A DNA stretch of 64,000 nucleotides from Bacteroides caecigallinarum (GCF_016902295.1 NZ_JACJLQ010000013.1:20268-84267); one strand, 5' to 3'. Shown: positions 17,466-26,167, counted from the stretch's first letter. Notes: a model not told the origin generated them from the letters alone. Numbers and translations: made by a program.

Positions 17466-18850
17466 CGGTGGAAGCCTGTTTTTCGTTCCTGTTCCGTATC
17501 TTCTTCTCTGGGACGGTTCTCTCGGGCGGATGTTTCCTGTCTTATGCCTGCCAGCAGCTCGTCGTTCCAGTCCTTGCAGGGAGCTTTCGGCTCTTCCCGC
17601 ACGAACCGGGTGTCATCCTTTTCGTCCAGACCGAGAAAATCCCGCAGCCCATTCCGGAAATCCCTGTATTGTCTGTTCATCAGGCTTTCCTGTTCCTTTA
17701 TGTCATCCGGATGGCACAGCCCGCTTGAGCGCATGGACATGACCTCTTCCCATGCGGCTTCGTATTTCCCGTAACATGACCGCAGGGTGTCAGGCAACAG
17801 GTCGGCATTGCCTCCGTCAATACCGCCTCCGGCAGGTATGGTTTCGAGATAGGCTTTTCGCTCCGGCGTGGACTCGATGCCAGACTTGACTATCCGGTGA
17901 ATCTCTTTCTTGAGATTGTCGGTAAATTCCCGGCCTGCCGCATCGGTGTCGAAACAGATATGCTGCCGGGCGGAACGGGTACGGGAGATTACCCCACGCA
18001 TCTGCTCCACGGTAGGAGTTCCACCGGTGGAGACGAACACGGCTTTTCTCAAATCCTTGTTTTCTTTCTGGTATAGCTGGTAGTAGGACATGGCATCATA
18101 GCCGCTCTCGAACCAGTAAATGTGGGTGGCATCACCCAGGGCTGTCCCGGCAGGACTGCCAATCCACAGACCCGCACTCGAATTGCTTCCTTCGGCCTTG
18201 CCTTTGTAGCTGCCGCTGCCGTCCATCCTTGCCCGGCCCCGTTCCTCGAATCCCACGACCTTTTCCGGCTCTTTGGGCAGGCGGAGCGGGAATGCAAGGT
18301 TGGTATAGGACGACCCGTCCGGCCTTTTCCGCGTGGCCAGACAGAAATCTCTATGAAAGGCATATTGGGTGTACAGGTCTATGCCCCTATGTTTGAAGAA
18401 AAAGTAGAATTTCTTCTGTGTCTCTTTGTCCTGGGGGTTGAACTTGTGGATGTCGTAGTCGTCTATATTGAAGGGCCTGATGCCCCGTCTGGGCTGTATG
18501 ATGCGTGTCTCCCTCTCGGGGATGGGCTGGTTCAGCAGGCGGTTGCAAACGAGGTTCACCAGCCTGTCGCCGGATATGCCCGCCCGGTATTCAGCAAAGA
18601 ACTGCGGATGTTCCTTGATGAAGGAGATGATGTTGTACAACTTTTGCTGGGGCGGCTGGAAACAGCACTGGCCGTTGGCCGTGACGATGAATTTGTCACC
18701 GCGCACACGCCTGCCGTCGCTGTCTGTCCGGACGTATGACGGATAACGCAGGCCGTCCCGCCTGTTCAGCCGGTAGCCCGCGTCAATGAGCACGTCCTGT
18801 ATGGTCAAGCGCCGCAGAAAGTCATCGTATGTCAATTCGTTTCCGTTCAT
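17462..18850 (-). CDS. Toprim-domain primase-like protein (DUF3991 type)
   Basis: A 462-residue protein. The N-terminal part contains a primase-like zinc-finger-derived fold (LTIQDVLIDAGYRLNRRDG, KFIVTANGQCCFQ, LYNIISFIKEHP) and the DUF3991 region. A Toprim core follows: IYWFESGYDAMSYYQLY with the conserved Glu (about residue 255-270), STGGTPT, and HICFDTDAAGREF with the DxD-type metal site (about 315-327). Such proteins act on DNA ends during conjugative replication or priming. It ends RKTGFHR. The start at 18850 is chosen because it stands 4 nt after the previous stop; a start at 18877 is possible. Primase activity itself is not shown. Confidence 0.8.
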   Translation of the reverse strand: MNGNELTYDDFLRRLTIQDVLIDAGYRLNRRDGLRYPSYVRTDSDGRRVRGDKFIVTANGQCCFQPPQQKLYNIISFIKEHPQFFAEYRAGISGDRLVNLVCNRLLNQPIPERETRIIQPRRGIRPFNIDDYDIHKFNPQDKETQKKFYFFFKHRGIDLYTQYAFHRDFCLATRKRPDGSSYTNLAFPLRLPKEPEKVVGFEERGRARMDGSGSYKGKAEGSNSSAGLWIGSPAGTALGDATHIYWFESGYDAMSYYQLYQKENKDLRKAVFVSTGGTPTVEQMRGVISRTRSARQHICFDTDAAGREFTDNLKKEIHRIVKSGIESTPERKAYLETIPAGGGIDGGNADLLPDTLRSCYGKYEAAWEEVMSMRSSGLCHPDDIKEQESLMNRQYRDFRNGLRDFLGLDEKDDTRFVREEPKAPCKDWNDELLAGIRQETSARENRPREEDTEQERKTGFHR

Positions 18851-18854
18851 AGGC

Positions 18855-20420
18855 CTACCTCCCCATACGCAAGTCACTTATCTCCCGGTTCATCTCGGCC
18901 TCGAAATTGCGTATCGCCACATCCCTTGGCGTGTCCACACCCGGTTTGAAATAAGGTCTGGGCGGACCGCCGAACCGTTCGCCGTAGAACTCCGGCGCAT
19001 GATGACTGTGCTTTATCCCGTGTACGACACCGGTCGTGACGACGGCTCCGGCTGTCAGGGCGGCGAATATCTTCACACCGAGGTCTTTCCGGGCTTCGGG
19101 GCGCATCTTCATGTCCACTTCGCTGAATATCTTCGAAAAGAGCTTCATGCGGTGGTAGTCATCGACCGCCAGGAATTTGTCATAGTCCTTCTGGCTGATT
19201 TCGTGGCTGACGACCTGCCCGTCGATGACGGCGGTCATCCTGTACTTGCCCTCAGCCTCTGCCGGATAGACGGCTATCTCGCTTACTTCCACTTCGCGCC
19301 CATGACGTCCTTCCTTATACCAGCCCCGGTTCTCGTTGAGATAGTAGAGATCCCTGCCGTCAATCACGGCTCCTTCGGACATCTGTTCCTCGGCAAGTCC
19401 CTGTTGCGGTTGTTCTTCAAAAAGCGTTTGTTCCTGCTGTTGGTGCCGTGCCAGGTCTTCCTGCACTTCCGGATGCAGGCCGATACTGATGCGCCGGTCG
19501 CTGTCCAGGGCTTCCATCGTCACCTTGTCCCGGTAGTCCGCTGCGATGATGTTATTGAGAAGCTCGATGCGTTTCTCTACCGGATGTTCTTCAATGGAGT
19601 TGGAGGTCAGCACCGCCGTCTCTTCCGCTGTCAGGTCATAGACGAAATCGGCGGAAACCGACTCCGACTGCACGGTCAGCGTCCGCTGCTCCGCATCCAC
19701 GATAAGGCCGTGCGAGGACAGGCACTCCTGCCATTTCTCGTTGGAGAAGTACACGGGCGAGCTGACCAGTTCCTTGTAGGGCTTGGCCGGCTCGCTGCTC
19801 CGTTCCCGGGTGACAAGCGGCGTGATAACGCTTTGCAGGTTCTGTAAGACATCCGCAGGTTGCGCCGCAATCTCCCTTTGGTCACCTTTATAATAGAATC
19901 CGTAACCGCCGGATTGCAGCTCTCCGGGCTTCATCCGTCCGTCCCAGCGTTCGGCGACAACGGGGCCGGGATAAAACAACTGCCCACCGACCCTGCGCAG
20001 GTGAAAGCCCCATTGCTGGCGGGGCGTCCATCCGAGGAACGGGGGTGGCAGCCCCCTCCACCCGGTGCGTCCGTATTCGCCGATACCGATGCGGTATCCG
20101 TGAAGTCCCATCGCGACACGGCCGTTGGCGTTCCGGGCATGGACGAAATCTTTGGGCATATAAAAGTCATTGCCGACAATGCTGGTAAACACATTGTAGG
20201 CTTTCTTGTTGGCCGTATTCGTACCCCAGTCGGTCAGTGCCAGCATCTGCCGCTCCGTGATGGGATAGGCAAGCAAAGGCGAGTCATGCCCCTGCACGAC
20301 CAGGCTGTAGCCTGCGCCGTCAGGCACGATATGGGCCTGCATACCGTTGCGCATCAGGATGTCGCGCATCTCCGGCTGCAGATCCATCGCCCGTGGGTTG
20401 GTATTCTTTCGTATCGCCAT
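18855..20420 (-). CDS. DUF3945-containing conjugative-element protein
   Basis: A 521-residue cytoplasmic protein typical of Bacteroidales conjugative elements. The N-terminal 170 residues hold a compact domain with many aromatic residues (QMLALTDWGTNTANKKAYN, GWTPRQQWGFHLRRVGG). DUF3945-like repeats follow: NSIEEHPVEKRIELLNNII and MTAVIDGQVVSHEISQKDYDKFLAVDD. A Gly/Val-rich patch near residue 445 (VKIFAALTAGAVVTTGVVHG) may be a single membrane helix. It ends RMGR. It precedes the Toprim gene by 4 nt and probably works with it. The domain's function is unknown. Confidence 0.65.
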   Translation of the reverse strand: MAIRKNTNPRAMDLQPEMRDILMRNGMQAHIVPDGAGYSLVVQGHDSPLLAYPITERQMLALTDWGTNTANKKAYNVFTSIVGNDFYMPKDFVHARNANGRVAMGLHGYRIGIGEYGRTGWRGLPPPFLGWTPRQQWGFHLRRVGGQLFYPGPVVAERWDGRMKPGELQSGGYGFYYKGDQREIAAQPADVLQNLQSVITPLVTRERSSEPAKPYKELVSSPVYFSNEKWQECLSSHGLIVDAEQRTLTVQSESVSADFVYDLTAEETAVLTSNSIEEHPVEKRIELLNNIIAADYRDKVTMEALDSDRRISIGLHPEVQEDLARHQQQEQTLFEEQPQQGLAEEQMSEGAVIDGRDLYYLNENRGWYKEGRHGREVEVSEIAVYPAEAEGKYRMTAVIDGQVVSHEISQKDYDKFLAVDDYHRMKLFSKIFSEVDMKMRPEARKDLGVKIFAALTAGAVVTTGVVHGIKHSHHAPEFYGERFGGPPRPYFKPGVDTPRDVAIRNFEAEMNREISDLRMGR

Positions 20421-20450
20421 TGTCTGATGATTTGGATTGTCTGTGATAGA

Positions 20451-20675
20451 TTAAGCGTCTCCGTTTTCGAGGGCATATTCAAGTTCCCTGTCCTTGAAAT
20501 GGACAAACTCTTCCGCCGACGGGTCTCCGACTAAGAAGTCGTTTTCCTTGCAGTAAAGAAGATACTCTTCCTGCCATTCGGCCGAGTGGTGATTGACAAA
20601 ATCGAGCCAGCCGTATTCGCCGCTCTCCAGCTTCTCTATAAGGATGTCCTCCGGATAATACTGTTCTTTGTGCAT
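20451..20675 (-). CDS. 74-residue acidic protein of unknown function
   Basis: MHKEQYYPEDILIEKLE to ALENGDA; acidic with many Tyr and Trp residues. The ATG at 20675 is chosen over a longer in-frame reading from 20753 that would overlap the preceding gene. It lies 21 nt after that gene's stop. No family recognised; small acidic partners are common next to DUF4099/DUF3945 genes. Confidence 0.55.
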   Translation of the reverse strand: MHKEQYYPEDILIEKLESGEYGWLDFVNHHSAEWQEEYLLYCKENDFLVGDPSAEEFVHFKDRELEYALENGDA

Positions 20676-20695
20676 GGTCGTGACGGTTATAAGGG

Positions 20696-21454
20696 TTATT
20701 TGTGAAGGGCTGCGGCACGGTTGCGCTCGGCGCTTTTCTTCTGTTCGTTCCACATTTCTTCAGTATAGTCGTCTTCGGAGACATAATTGAGGTTGCCGTC
20801 ATCGTCCATGACCCAGCACCCGTAGCAGCCGAAGGTGTATTTATCCCATTCCCGTCTGGTCTGCTCGCGCCATTTCTCTCCATCGCCGTGGCAGAAGCGG
20901 ATACCCGTCCTTGTATTGAGGTCGATGCCCACGGTGACAGGCTCGTCATCAACGACAATGGTCAGCGGTTCTCCGTGTTGCAGGCTGTTGACCTCTGCCG
21001 TGCCGAGGTGAAGTTCCTCTGCGGCCACCTGCAGATTGCGCCCGATGATGGGGGTAGGCACGGAAAGCACCTGCTTCGTCTCCGGGTCTATCTGCACGAA
21101 TGCCTTGCTGTGGCGTCCGTCGGAGGTCTCCACGTCAACGATGACAGCCTTGCCGTCGAGTAGCTGTTTCTGTTGCGCCTCGCTGTATTTCTCCAGCGGG
21201 GAGGATTTCAGCACCGGATAGAATACCACGTCCGCCTGACCGTCGTCCCTGCGGATAAAGGCGATGCGTGTGCGACTTTCAAAAGTCTCACCGTTCTCAC
21301 CGGTCACCCGGACAGGAAGCACAGGCGAATGCTTTCCTTGGCAAATGTCCTCAAGGACATACATGGGGAGATCCTCTATCATTTCTTGTGTAAGCCCGAA
21401 TTTGGACAGTGTTCCAAACGGCAGTTCCGTCAAATCAAATCGTACTTGCTTCAT
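20696..21454 (-). CDS. DUF4099 plus DUF3945 protein, first gene of the conjugation-type operon
   Basis: A 252-residue protein. Residues 1-85 match DUF4099 (ELPFGTLSKFGLTQEMIEDLP, VLEDICQGKHSPVLPVRV, ARTRIAFIRRDDG style). A DUF3945-like stretch follows (AQQKQLLDGKAVIVDVETSDG, KAFVQIDPETKQVLSV). The remaining part (residues 150-252) is an acidic domain with paired aromatics (EKWREQTRREWDKYTF). It is the first gene behind the operator-rich promoter at 21.46-21.62 kb and may be the operon's regulator or an architectural protein. Function of the family is unknown. Confidence 0.7.
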   Translation of the reverse strand: MKQVRFDLTELPFGTLSKFGLTQEMIEDLPMYVLEDICQGKHSPVLPVRVTGENGETFESRTRIAFIRRDDGQADVVFYPVLKSSPLEKYSEAQQKQLLDGKAVIVDVETSDGRHSKAFVQIDPETKQVLSVPTPIIGRNLQVAAEELHLGTAEVNSLQHGEPLTIVVDDEPVTVGIDLNTRTGIRFCHGDGEKWREQTRREWDKYTFGCYGCWVMDDDGNLNYVSEDDYTEEMWNEQKKSAERNRAAALHK

Positions 21455-21485
21455 ATTATAAAATCAAATTCTAAATCATACTTTG

Positions 21486-21518
21486 CAAAGATAGATTGAA
21501 TTTATTGTGACAGGCAAA
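21486..21518 (-). promoter_or_regulatory. promoter of the long minus-strand operon
   Basis: On the minus strand a -7 TATCTTTG (21486-21493) stands about 25 nt from a TTTG (near 21515-21518), matching Bacteroides spacing. Transcription would start near 21478, 24 nt ahead of the ATG at 21454. A half-operator (AAATCAAATTCTAA, 21461-21474) overlaps the start region. Confidence 0.6.
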
Positions 21519-21559
21519 TATATGGAATAATAAGTAGTTGAAATATACTATTTTTATGA

Positions 21560-21618
21560 TTAGAATATGATTTCGGCTTAAAAATCATATTCTAAACAGT
21601 TAAATAATCATATTCTGA
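21560..21618. promoter_or_regulatory. operator cluster, perfect 14-nt inverted repeat plus further copies
   Basis: TTAGAATATGATTT (21560-21573) and AAATCATATTCTAA (21582-21595) form a perfect inverted repeat with an 8-nt spacer. A third copy, AATCATATTCTGA, lies at 21606-21618 and a fourth with one mismatch at 21461-21474. The cluster sits between two divergent promoters, so a dimeric repressor or activator probably controls both transcripts. Confidence 0.7.
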
Positions 21619-21638
21619 TAAGAAATGGATTAGGATAT

Positions 21639-21674
21639 TTGCACAGGGTGGATACGCCTTGTTACCTTTGCAGC
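21639..21674 (+). promoter_or_regulatory. promoter of the divergent M23 gene, probably leaderless
   Basis: A -33 TTTG (about 21638-21641) and -7 TACCTTTG (21663-21670) lie 21 nt apart. The expected start of transcription falls at or next to the ATG at 21675, so the mRNA probably has no leader. Confidence 0.6.
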
Positions 21675-22349
21675 ATGAAAACAAAAAAATGGATGATGCT
21701 GGCTGCCGGTGTCATTATGACCACGACACCGCTTTTTGCACAGTTCAATACGGTCATGCCCGGTAGGACGACAGGTGTATCGGAATCTGTATCGCTGAAA
21801 GACGACGATATGGGGAACCGGCAGGGAAAGGCTTTTATGGAAGGATGCCTGTCTGAGGAAAAAAGCGCACCGGCATCGTCAGGCGAAGCCGGAAAGGAGA
21901 AATGGGTGCAACGCTATCTGAGCGTGTGCTATCCGCTCCGTAAGATGAAGGTCAATTCGCCATACGGGTACCGGACGGATCCATTTACCGGAAAGAGGAA
22001 GTTCCACAACGGCATAGACCTGCACGCGCGGGGTGACAAGGTGCTGGCCATGATGGAGGGCACGGTGATCAAGGTCGGACAGGACAGGGCTTCGGGAAAA
22101 TATGTGGTGTTGCGGCACGGTGAGTTCACCGTCAGCTACTGCCATCTCTCGCGGATACTGGTCGGCAAAGGGGCTGTTGTCCGTCCGAGGGATGCGGTCG
22201 GCATTACGGGAAACACGGGACGCAGCACCGGCGAGCATCTGCACATCACTTGCAGGCGCAACGGGAAGAGTGTGAATCCGGCTAAGATTTTCAATTACAT
22301 CAAAACCACACGGGAGAAATGCCTGGCGGCATTGGCAGAAATGTCATAA
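21675..22349 (+). CDS. secreted M23 peptidase
   Basis: A 224-residue protein with a signal peptide (MKTKKWMMLAAGVIMTTTPL, cleavage near residue 22 after FAQ) and an M23/LytM domain at about residues 95-200: FHNGIDLHA carries the first zinc ligands, SYCHLSRIL the middle motif and GEHLHITC the last His. It should cut peptidoglycan cross-links in the periplasm. The start at 21675 is chosen over 21639 because the latter would lie upstream of the promoter. It is divergent from the conjugation-type operon and shares its operator cluster. Confidence 0.85.
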   Translation: MKTKKWMMLAAGVIMTTTPLFAQFNTVMPGRTTGVSESVSLKDDDMGNRQGKAFMEGCLSEEKSAPASSGEAGKEKWVQRYLSVCYPLRKMKVNSPYGYRTDPFTGKRKFHNGIDLHARGDKVLAMMEGTVIKVGQDRASGKYVVLRHGEFTVSYCHLSRILVGKGAVVRPRDAVGITGNTGRSTGEHLHITCRRNGKSVNPAKIFNYIKTTREKCLAALAEMS

Positions 22350-22352
22350 GAC

Positions 22353-23183
22353 CTATGGCTCGTGCGTGATGGCGCGGACGATATGTCCGCCCCATACATG
22401 GGCCTTTATCAGGAACAGCGGCGGAACCGTAACGGTCTTTCCGTAGAAGATGGCGGCCACCACTTCGCCGCCGCACCGCTCTATCTCTTCCTTGTAGTCG
22501 GTAAGGCTCTGGCCGCTCGTGAACACATCGTCCACGATGATGATTCTTTTTCCCTTGATGTCGCCTGTAATATTGTAGTTTCTTTCAAGGATGCGTTCGC
22601 TGCCCTTGCACTCGTGCAGGCTCTCGCGTTCACTGTGTACATCGACATCATACAGTCCGGAGGTGAGTTCCTTCCGGTGGGTCGTGATGTACCAGTCGAG
22701 CCGCTTGAACCGCTGGCCGTATTTTATCCAGTTGCTGCATGGCATGAACATGACATGACAGGAAGCGGTGTCCACCGGCAGGGCGGCCATACAAGCCTTG
22801 AAGAAGTCGATGCCGTGGTTCTCTCCCTCTTTGAAGGCATAGAGAGTACGGCAGAACCCACGCTGTTCTTCGTCAAGCAGCCTTTTGTAGCGTGACGGAT
22901 AATAATGGCCGTAGAACGTCACGCTTATGCCACGGAAACGGAAAGGCTTGAGCGGATGCCTGTCCTCGTAAAAATCGGGATGGGCGAAGCAGAACATACG
23001 GCAGGCATCCCTGTGTCCGGCCATCACAGCCAGACGGCAGTGGCGGTCACGGTCCTCGGCTTTATCGGCGAGCAGGGCAGCGGCAAAAGCGGCTTCCCCG
23101 GCTTTCTTCCGCCAGTACCCGGCCAGACAGGACAAGCCTATCGCTATGCCGACCAGTATCAGGAAGAGCAGCCTCGGTTCCAT
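22353..23183 (-). CDS. membrane-anchored ComF-like phosphoribosyltransferase
   Basis: A 276-residue protein with an N-terminal membrane helix (residues 4-22, FLILVGIAIGLSCLAG) and a type I phosphoribosyltransferase core. The PRPP loop is RIIIVDDVFTSGQS at about residues 215-228. The central part (DTASCHVMFMPCSN) resembles ComF-family proteins, which are linked to DNA uptake, though many relatives on mobile elements have no known substrate. Its start overlaps the ATPase stop by 1 nt (TAATG). Convergent with the M23 gene with only 3 nt between stops. Confidence 0.75.
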   Translation of the reverse strand: MEPRLLFLILVGIAIGLSCLAGYWRKKAGEAAFAAALLADKAEDRDRHCRLAVMAGHRDACRMFCFAHPDFYEDRHPLKPFRFRGISVTFYGHYYPSRYKRLLDEEQRGFCRTLYAFKEGENHGIDFFKACMAALPVDTASCHVMFMPCSNWIKYGQRFKRLDWYITTHRKELTSGLYDVDVHSERESLHECKGSERILERNYNITGDIKGKRIIIVDDVFTSGQSLTDYKEEIERCGGEVVAAIFYGKTVTVPPLFLIKAHVWGGHIVRAITHEP

Positions 23184-24439
23184 TACAATTCAAGTGAATT
23201 GTCCTTCAGCAGGAAATCATAAATACTGATGGTTGTAATACCTACTTCATCTCTTGTTACAGGACTTTCTTCACCGATGACAATAATTTTCTTGAACGAA
23301 TCGTCCACTTTCAGTAGGGATGCCCGTTCCTGTTTTATCTTCTCATCAGACTCCATTCGGTAAGCCGACTGTATGTAGTACCGCCTGCTTCCCAAGTTGC
23401 AGACGAAATCGACTTCAAGGCTGGAACGCTGCTGCCTGCCGTTTTCATCAGTCACAACAACCGGAACGGTACCTACATCCACATTGAACCCACGTATCCG
23501 TAATTCATTGTAAACCATATTCTCCATCAGATGACTCCTTTCTGATTGACGGAAATTGATGCGGGCGTTGCGCAATCCCAAATCCATGAAGTAATATTTG
23601 TAAGGGGAGTTGATATATCGCTTTCCTTTGATGTCATAGCGGGTGGACTTTTCAACCAAAAACGAATCGATCAGGTAATCGATATATTCTTTGACCGTAT
23701 CATAAGAGATGCTTGACTTCTTCTCGCTCCGGAAAGTGTTCGCCAGTTTGTTCGGGTTTGTCAACGCTCCGATACCGGAAGCCATGATGTTGATAAGTTC
23801 CTCCAGGTCATCGTCCTTGCGTATCTCATAGCGGTCTTTGATGTCTTTGATATAGGTCTCGTCGAACAAGGATTTCAGGAATTTCGCTTTCTGTTCTTCC
23901 GTATTATATGACAATATCTGCGGAAGACCGCCATATAGCATATATTCATTGAAGCCGGCCTGGATACTGCCCGGATAAACAGACATGTATTCACCGAAAC
24001 TCAAAGGGTACATTTTCACTTCAAAACCACGCCCCCTGAACTCTGTGGCTATATCCTTGGAGAGAAACTTTGCATTACTGCCTGTTACATACACATCTAC
24101 ATTCCGCATCCTTAAAAAGCCATTCAGGACATCCTCAAACTTATCGAGCATCTGTACCTCGTCAAGCAGAAGATAATACATGGCGTCATCCGCAATGCGG
24201 CTTTCCATGTATGCGTACAGATTATCGGGATTTCTCATTTCCCGATTCTTATAGTCTTCCAGATCCACTTTTATGATATGGTCTGAAGCAATGCCCTCAT
24301 TTTCAAGCCATGAAGCGAATATCTCAAAAAGAAGATAGGACTTGCCGCATCTGCGCATACCCGTTATGACCTTGATCATACCGTTATGTCGCAGGGAAAC
24401 AAGTTCATCCAAATATTTATTCCTTTCTATATGTGCCAT
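23183..24439 (-). CDS. AAA ATPase with DUF4143 domain
   Basis: A 418-residue protein of the large family of archaeal/bacterial ATPases with Walker A GMRRCGKSYL (about residues 27-36) and Walker B YYLLLDEVQ (about 88-96), a sensor-like VYVTGSNAKFLSKD, and a C-terminal DUF4143/PD-(D/E)XK-like region (residues about 205-400) with a conserved LEVDFVCN. Such proteins are widespread in Bacteroidetes and in mobile DNA; the biological role is unknown. It is translationally coupled to the phosphoribosyltransferase gene. Confidence 0.85.
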   Translation of the reverse strand: MAHIERNKYLDELVSLRHNGMIKVITGMRRCGKSYLLFEIFASWLENEGIASDHIIKVDLEDYKNREMRNPDNLYAYMESRIADDAMYYLLLDEVQMLDKFEDVLNGFLRMRNVDVYVTGSNAKFLSKDIATEFRGRGFEVKMYPLSFGEYMSVYPGSIQAGFNEYMLYGGLPQILSYNTEEQKAKFLKSLFDETYIKDIKDRYEIRKDDDLEELINIMASGIGALTNPNKLANTFRSEKKSSISYDTVKEYIDYLIDSFLVEKSTRYDIKGKRYINSPYKYYFMDLGLRNARINFRQSERSHLMENMVYNELRIRGFNVDVGTVPVVVTDENGRQQRSSLEVDFVCNLGSRRYYIQSAYRMESDEKIKQERASLLKVDDSFKKIIVIGEESPVTRDEVGITTISIYDFLLKDNSLEL

Positions 24440-24599
24440 GCTAATCGAATTTTATGTCAGTTTATGACCGGTTTTTCGACTACAAAAATAACTGTTTTCA
24501 TTCGCACGGCAAAATCCTAATCGGAAAAACTGTCATTGATGACACATTTTTTGGTTAGAATATTTTTTTGAGAAAGCTTCTTGCCTAATTATACTCTTT

Positions 24600-24865
24600 T
24601 ACCACGTGTTGCACCCATTCAGCCCTGCAACCTTCAGGGACTTATTTTGCTGCGAAAGTATCCGGCCGTCACAATCCTGCCAATGCCGGCATACCGCTGG
24701 GGCGTGAAAATCTTCCTCTCCGTTGTCGAGCGTATTTTCCCGTCCGGGCCTTGTCCGGTTGCTTCTTGCCGCCTTTCCGATGCAGAAAAATAACCCCGAC
24801 GGTCGCACATAGGGCGAGCAGAGGGAAAGAAACAAACTGATGTTGAACATTAAAATTGAAAGATT
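24600..24865 (+). promoter_or_regulatory. leader D, imperfect inverted-repeat leader
   Basis: The distal arm (about 24637-24690) carries on the minus strand a -7-like TACTTTCG (24653-24660) one base off consensus. The proximal arm (about 24743-24800) repeats the reverse complement with shared blocks TTGT, GCAG, AAAATAA and CCC. An inner inverted repeat (GAAAATCTTCC ... GTATTTTC) lies between. GCAGAGGGAAAGAAAC leads towards the gene. Leaders D, E and F form one sublineage. Confidence 0.6.
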
Positions 24866-25090
24866 ATGACGGAAGAAATCAGGCAGAACGGCTGCACGGT
24901 GCTGGCAAGTTGCAGCGAACACGCAATCCCTATGATTTTCAACAATCTGTGCGGGAAGAACTTTTCGGGCAAGGAATACCGGGACTATATCCGGTATATA
25001 GCACTCGGTGAGATGGGCTTCAAACCCGGACGTATCGAACTTTACAGGGATGGAGAACTATTGAAGTCTGGCTACATCCCCAAATTCTGA
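24866..25090 (+). CDS. 74-residue protein of unknown function
   Basis: MTEEIRQNGCTVLASCS onward. The end (GRIELYRDGELLKSGYIPKF) resembles small Bacteroidales mobile-element proteins with a beta-hairpin, but I do not recognise the family. It stands directly behind leader D. The next gene starts 55 nt later on the same strand and may share its transcript. Confidence 0.6.
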   Translation: MTEEIRQNGCTVLASCSEHAIPMIFNNLCGKNFSGKEYRDYIRYIALGEMGFKPGRIELYRDGELLKSGYIPKF

Positions 25091-25145
25091 CCCATGTTTT
25101 TAATAACGAATGACCATTAAATCATAAACAAATAACTTTATAAAT

Positions 25146-25775
25146 ATGGAATTGACTAATATTCATCCGGCAGAAGCCTATCTCCGTAACGAACAGAACC
25201 CATCGTTTTTGTATATCAGGATTTACGGGGAGCGTAGGAAATTATTTATCAACCGGGGTGGTGAAAATGCCATCGGTATCATTGCCAAGGGAAAGCGCAA
25301 GCGTGGCTACATCTTTACAGACTGGGACAACATCGAAAAAATCTACGCCCCCTCACAGGATAATGAAAAGGACAGGAACAGGAAACTACTCCTTAAATAC
25401 CAGCGGCTCGCACGCCTTGCCACACATACCAACAACTGGCTCCGGAAAATTGCCGCAGCCGACCCGGAAAAGTCCCTGTATGAGAACCATATTACGACAG
25501 GAACAGTAATTGACGGAATGTGCATCAGTCTGGCAAGAATTGAAAAGTATTGCGGCAGCACGAGCATGGCCCTTTTCAGAAAGGCATTGAAAGATGGCAA
25601 AACTTTCTCTACCAGTCGTTTTGATTTTTGCGGTTATGACGGTACGCTTTGGTGCGAACCGGATGGTGAGGGAGGCATGAAGGCTGGCTTCAGCAAGGAA
25701 TACCGGGATTGTGGAAACGGTTATTACTATTTGCTTATCAATGACAAGTTCATGATTGGGTACGACATCGACTAA
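25146..25775 (+). CDS. 209-residue protein of unknown function
   Basis: MELTNIHPAEAYLRNEQ onward; a basic N-terminal half (KGKRKRGYIF, KDRNRKLLLKYQRLARLATH) and a C-terminal half with a Cys/Asp-rich patch (SRFDFCGYDGTLWCEPDGEG). No signal peptide or membrane segment. It follows the 74-residue gene and precedes a clear terminator. The basic region could bind nucleic acid; no family is recognised. Confidence 0.6.
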   Translation: MELTNIHPAEAYLRNEQNPSFLYIRIYGERRKLFINRGGENAIGIIAKGKRKRGYIFTDWDNIEKIYAPSQDNEKDRNRKLLLKYQRLARLATHTNNWLRKIAAADPEKSLYENHITTGTVIDGMCISLARIEKYCGSTSMALFRKALKDGKTFSTSRFDFCGYDGTLWCEPDGEGGMKAGFSKEYRDCGNGYYYLLINDKFMIGYDID

Positions 25776-25789
25776 TCCGTCGGAACAAA

Positions 25790-25826
25790 GCTAAGCCGTG
25801 TCGGGCAGAATGGCCCGGTACGGCTT
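25790..25826 (+). terminator. intrinsic terminator
   Basis: Stem AGCCGT..CGGGC against GCCCG..ACGGCT followed by TTTTTATC, 15 nt past the stop of the preceding gene. Confidence 0.75.
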
Positions 25827-25899
25827 TTTATCTTTCCGGTCTGCCGACAGCAATGGCCTTTATACTTTTCCATTCCCTTTTCTACCTGCCGGGCATCCT

Positions 25900-26167
25900 C
25901 CCTTTTCTATTCCGGCGTTTCCGCCCCATTCAGCCGTGCGACCTCCTGGGGAACTATTTTGCTGCAAAAGTAACCGACAGTCCCAGCCTTTGCCAATGCC
26001 GGCAAGCCGCCGCAGGGGTGAGCCGGGAAAATCTTCCTCTCCGCTGTCGAGCGTATTTTCCCGTCCAGCCTTGGCCGGGTGTTCCTGCCGACTTTTCGGA
26101 GCAGAAAAATAATTCCCGGCGGCCGCAAACAGGCCGAACAGAGGGAAGAAAAATAAAAGGTTAAGCT
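25900..26167 (+). promoter_or_regulatory. leader E, imperfect inverted-repeat leader
   Basis: The distal arm (about 25945-26000) carries minus-strand -7 TACTTTTG (25965-25972). The proximal arm (about 26064-26122) repeats it in inverted order with shared blocks CTTTT, AGCA or GCAG, AAAATA and TTCCC. An inner inverted repeat GGGAAAAT ... ATTTTCCC (26019-26061 region) and a short GGCC/GGCC stem follow. ACAGAGGGAAGAAAAATAAAAG precedes the ATG. Confidence 0.6.
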
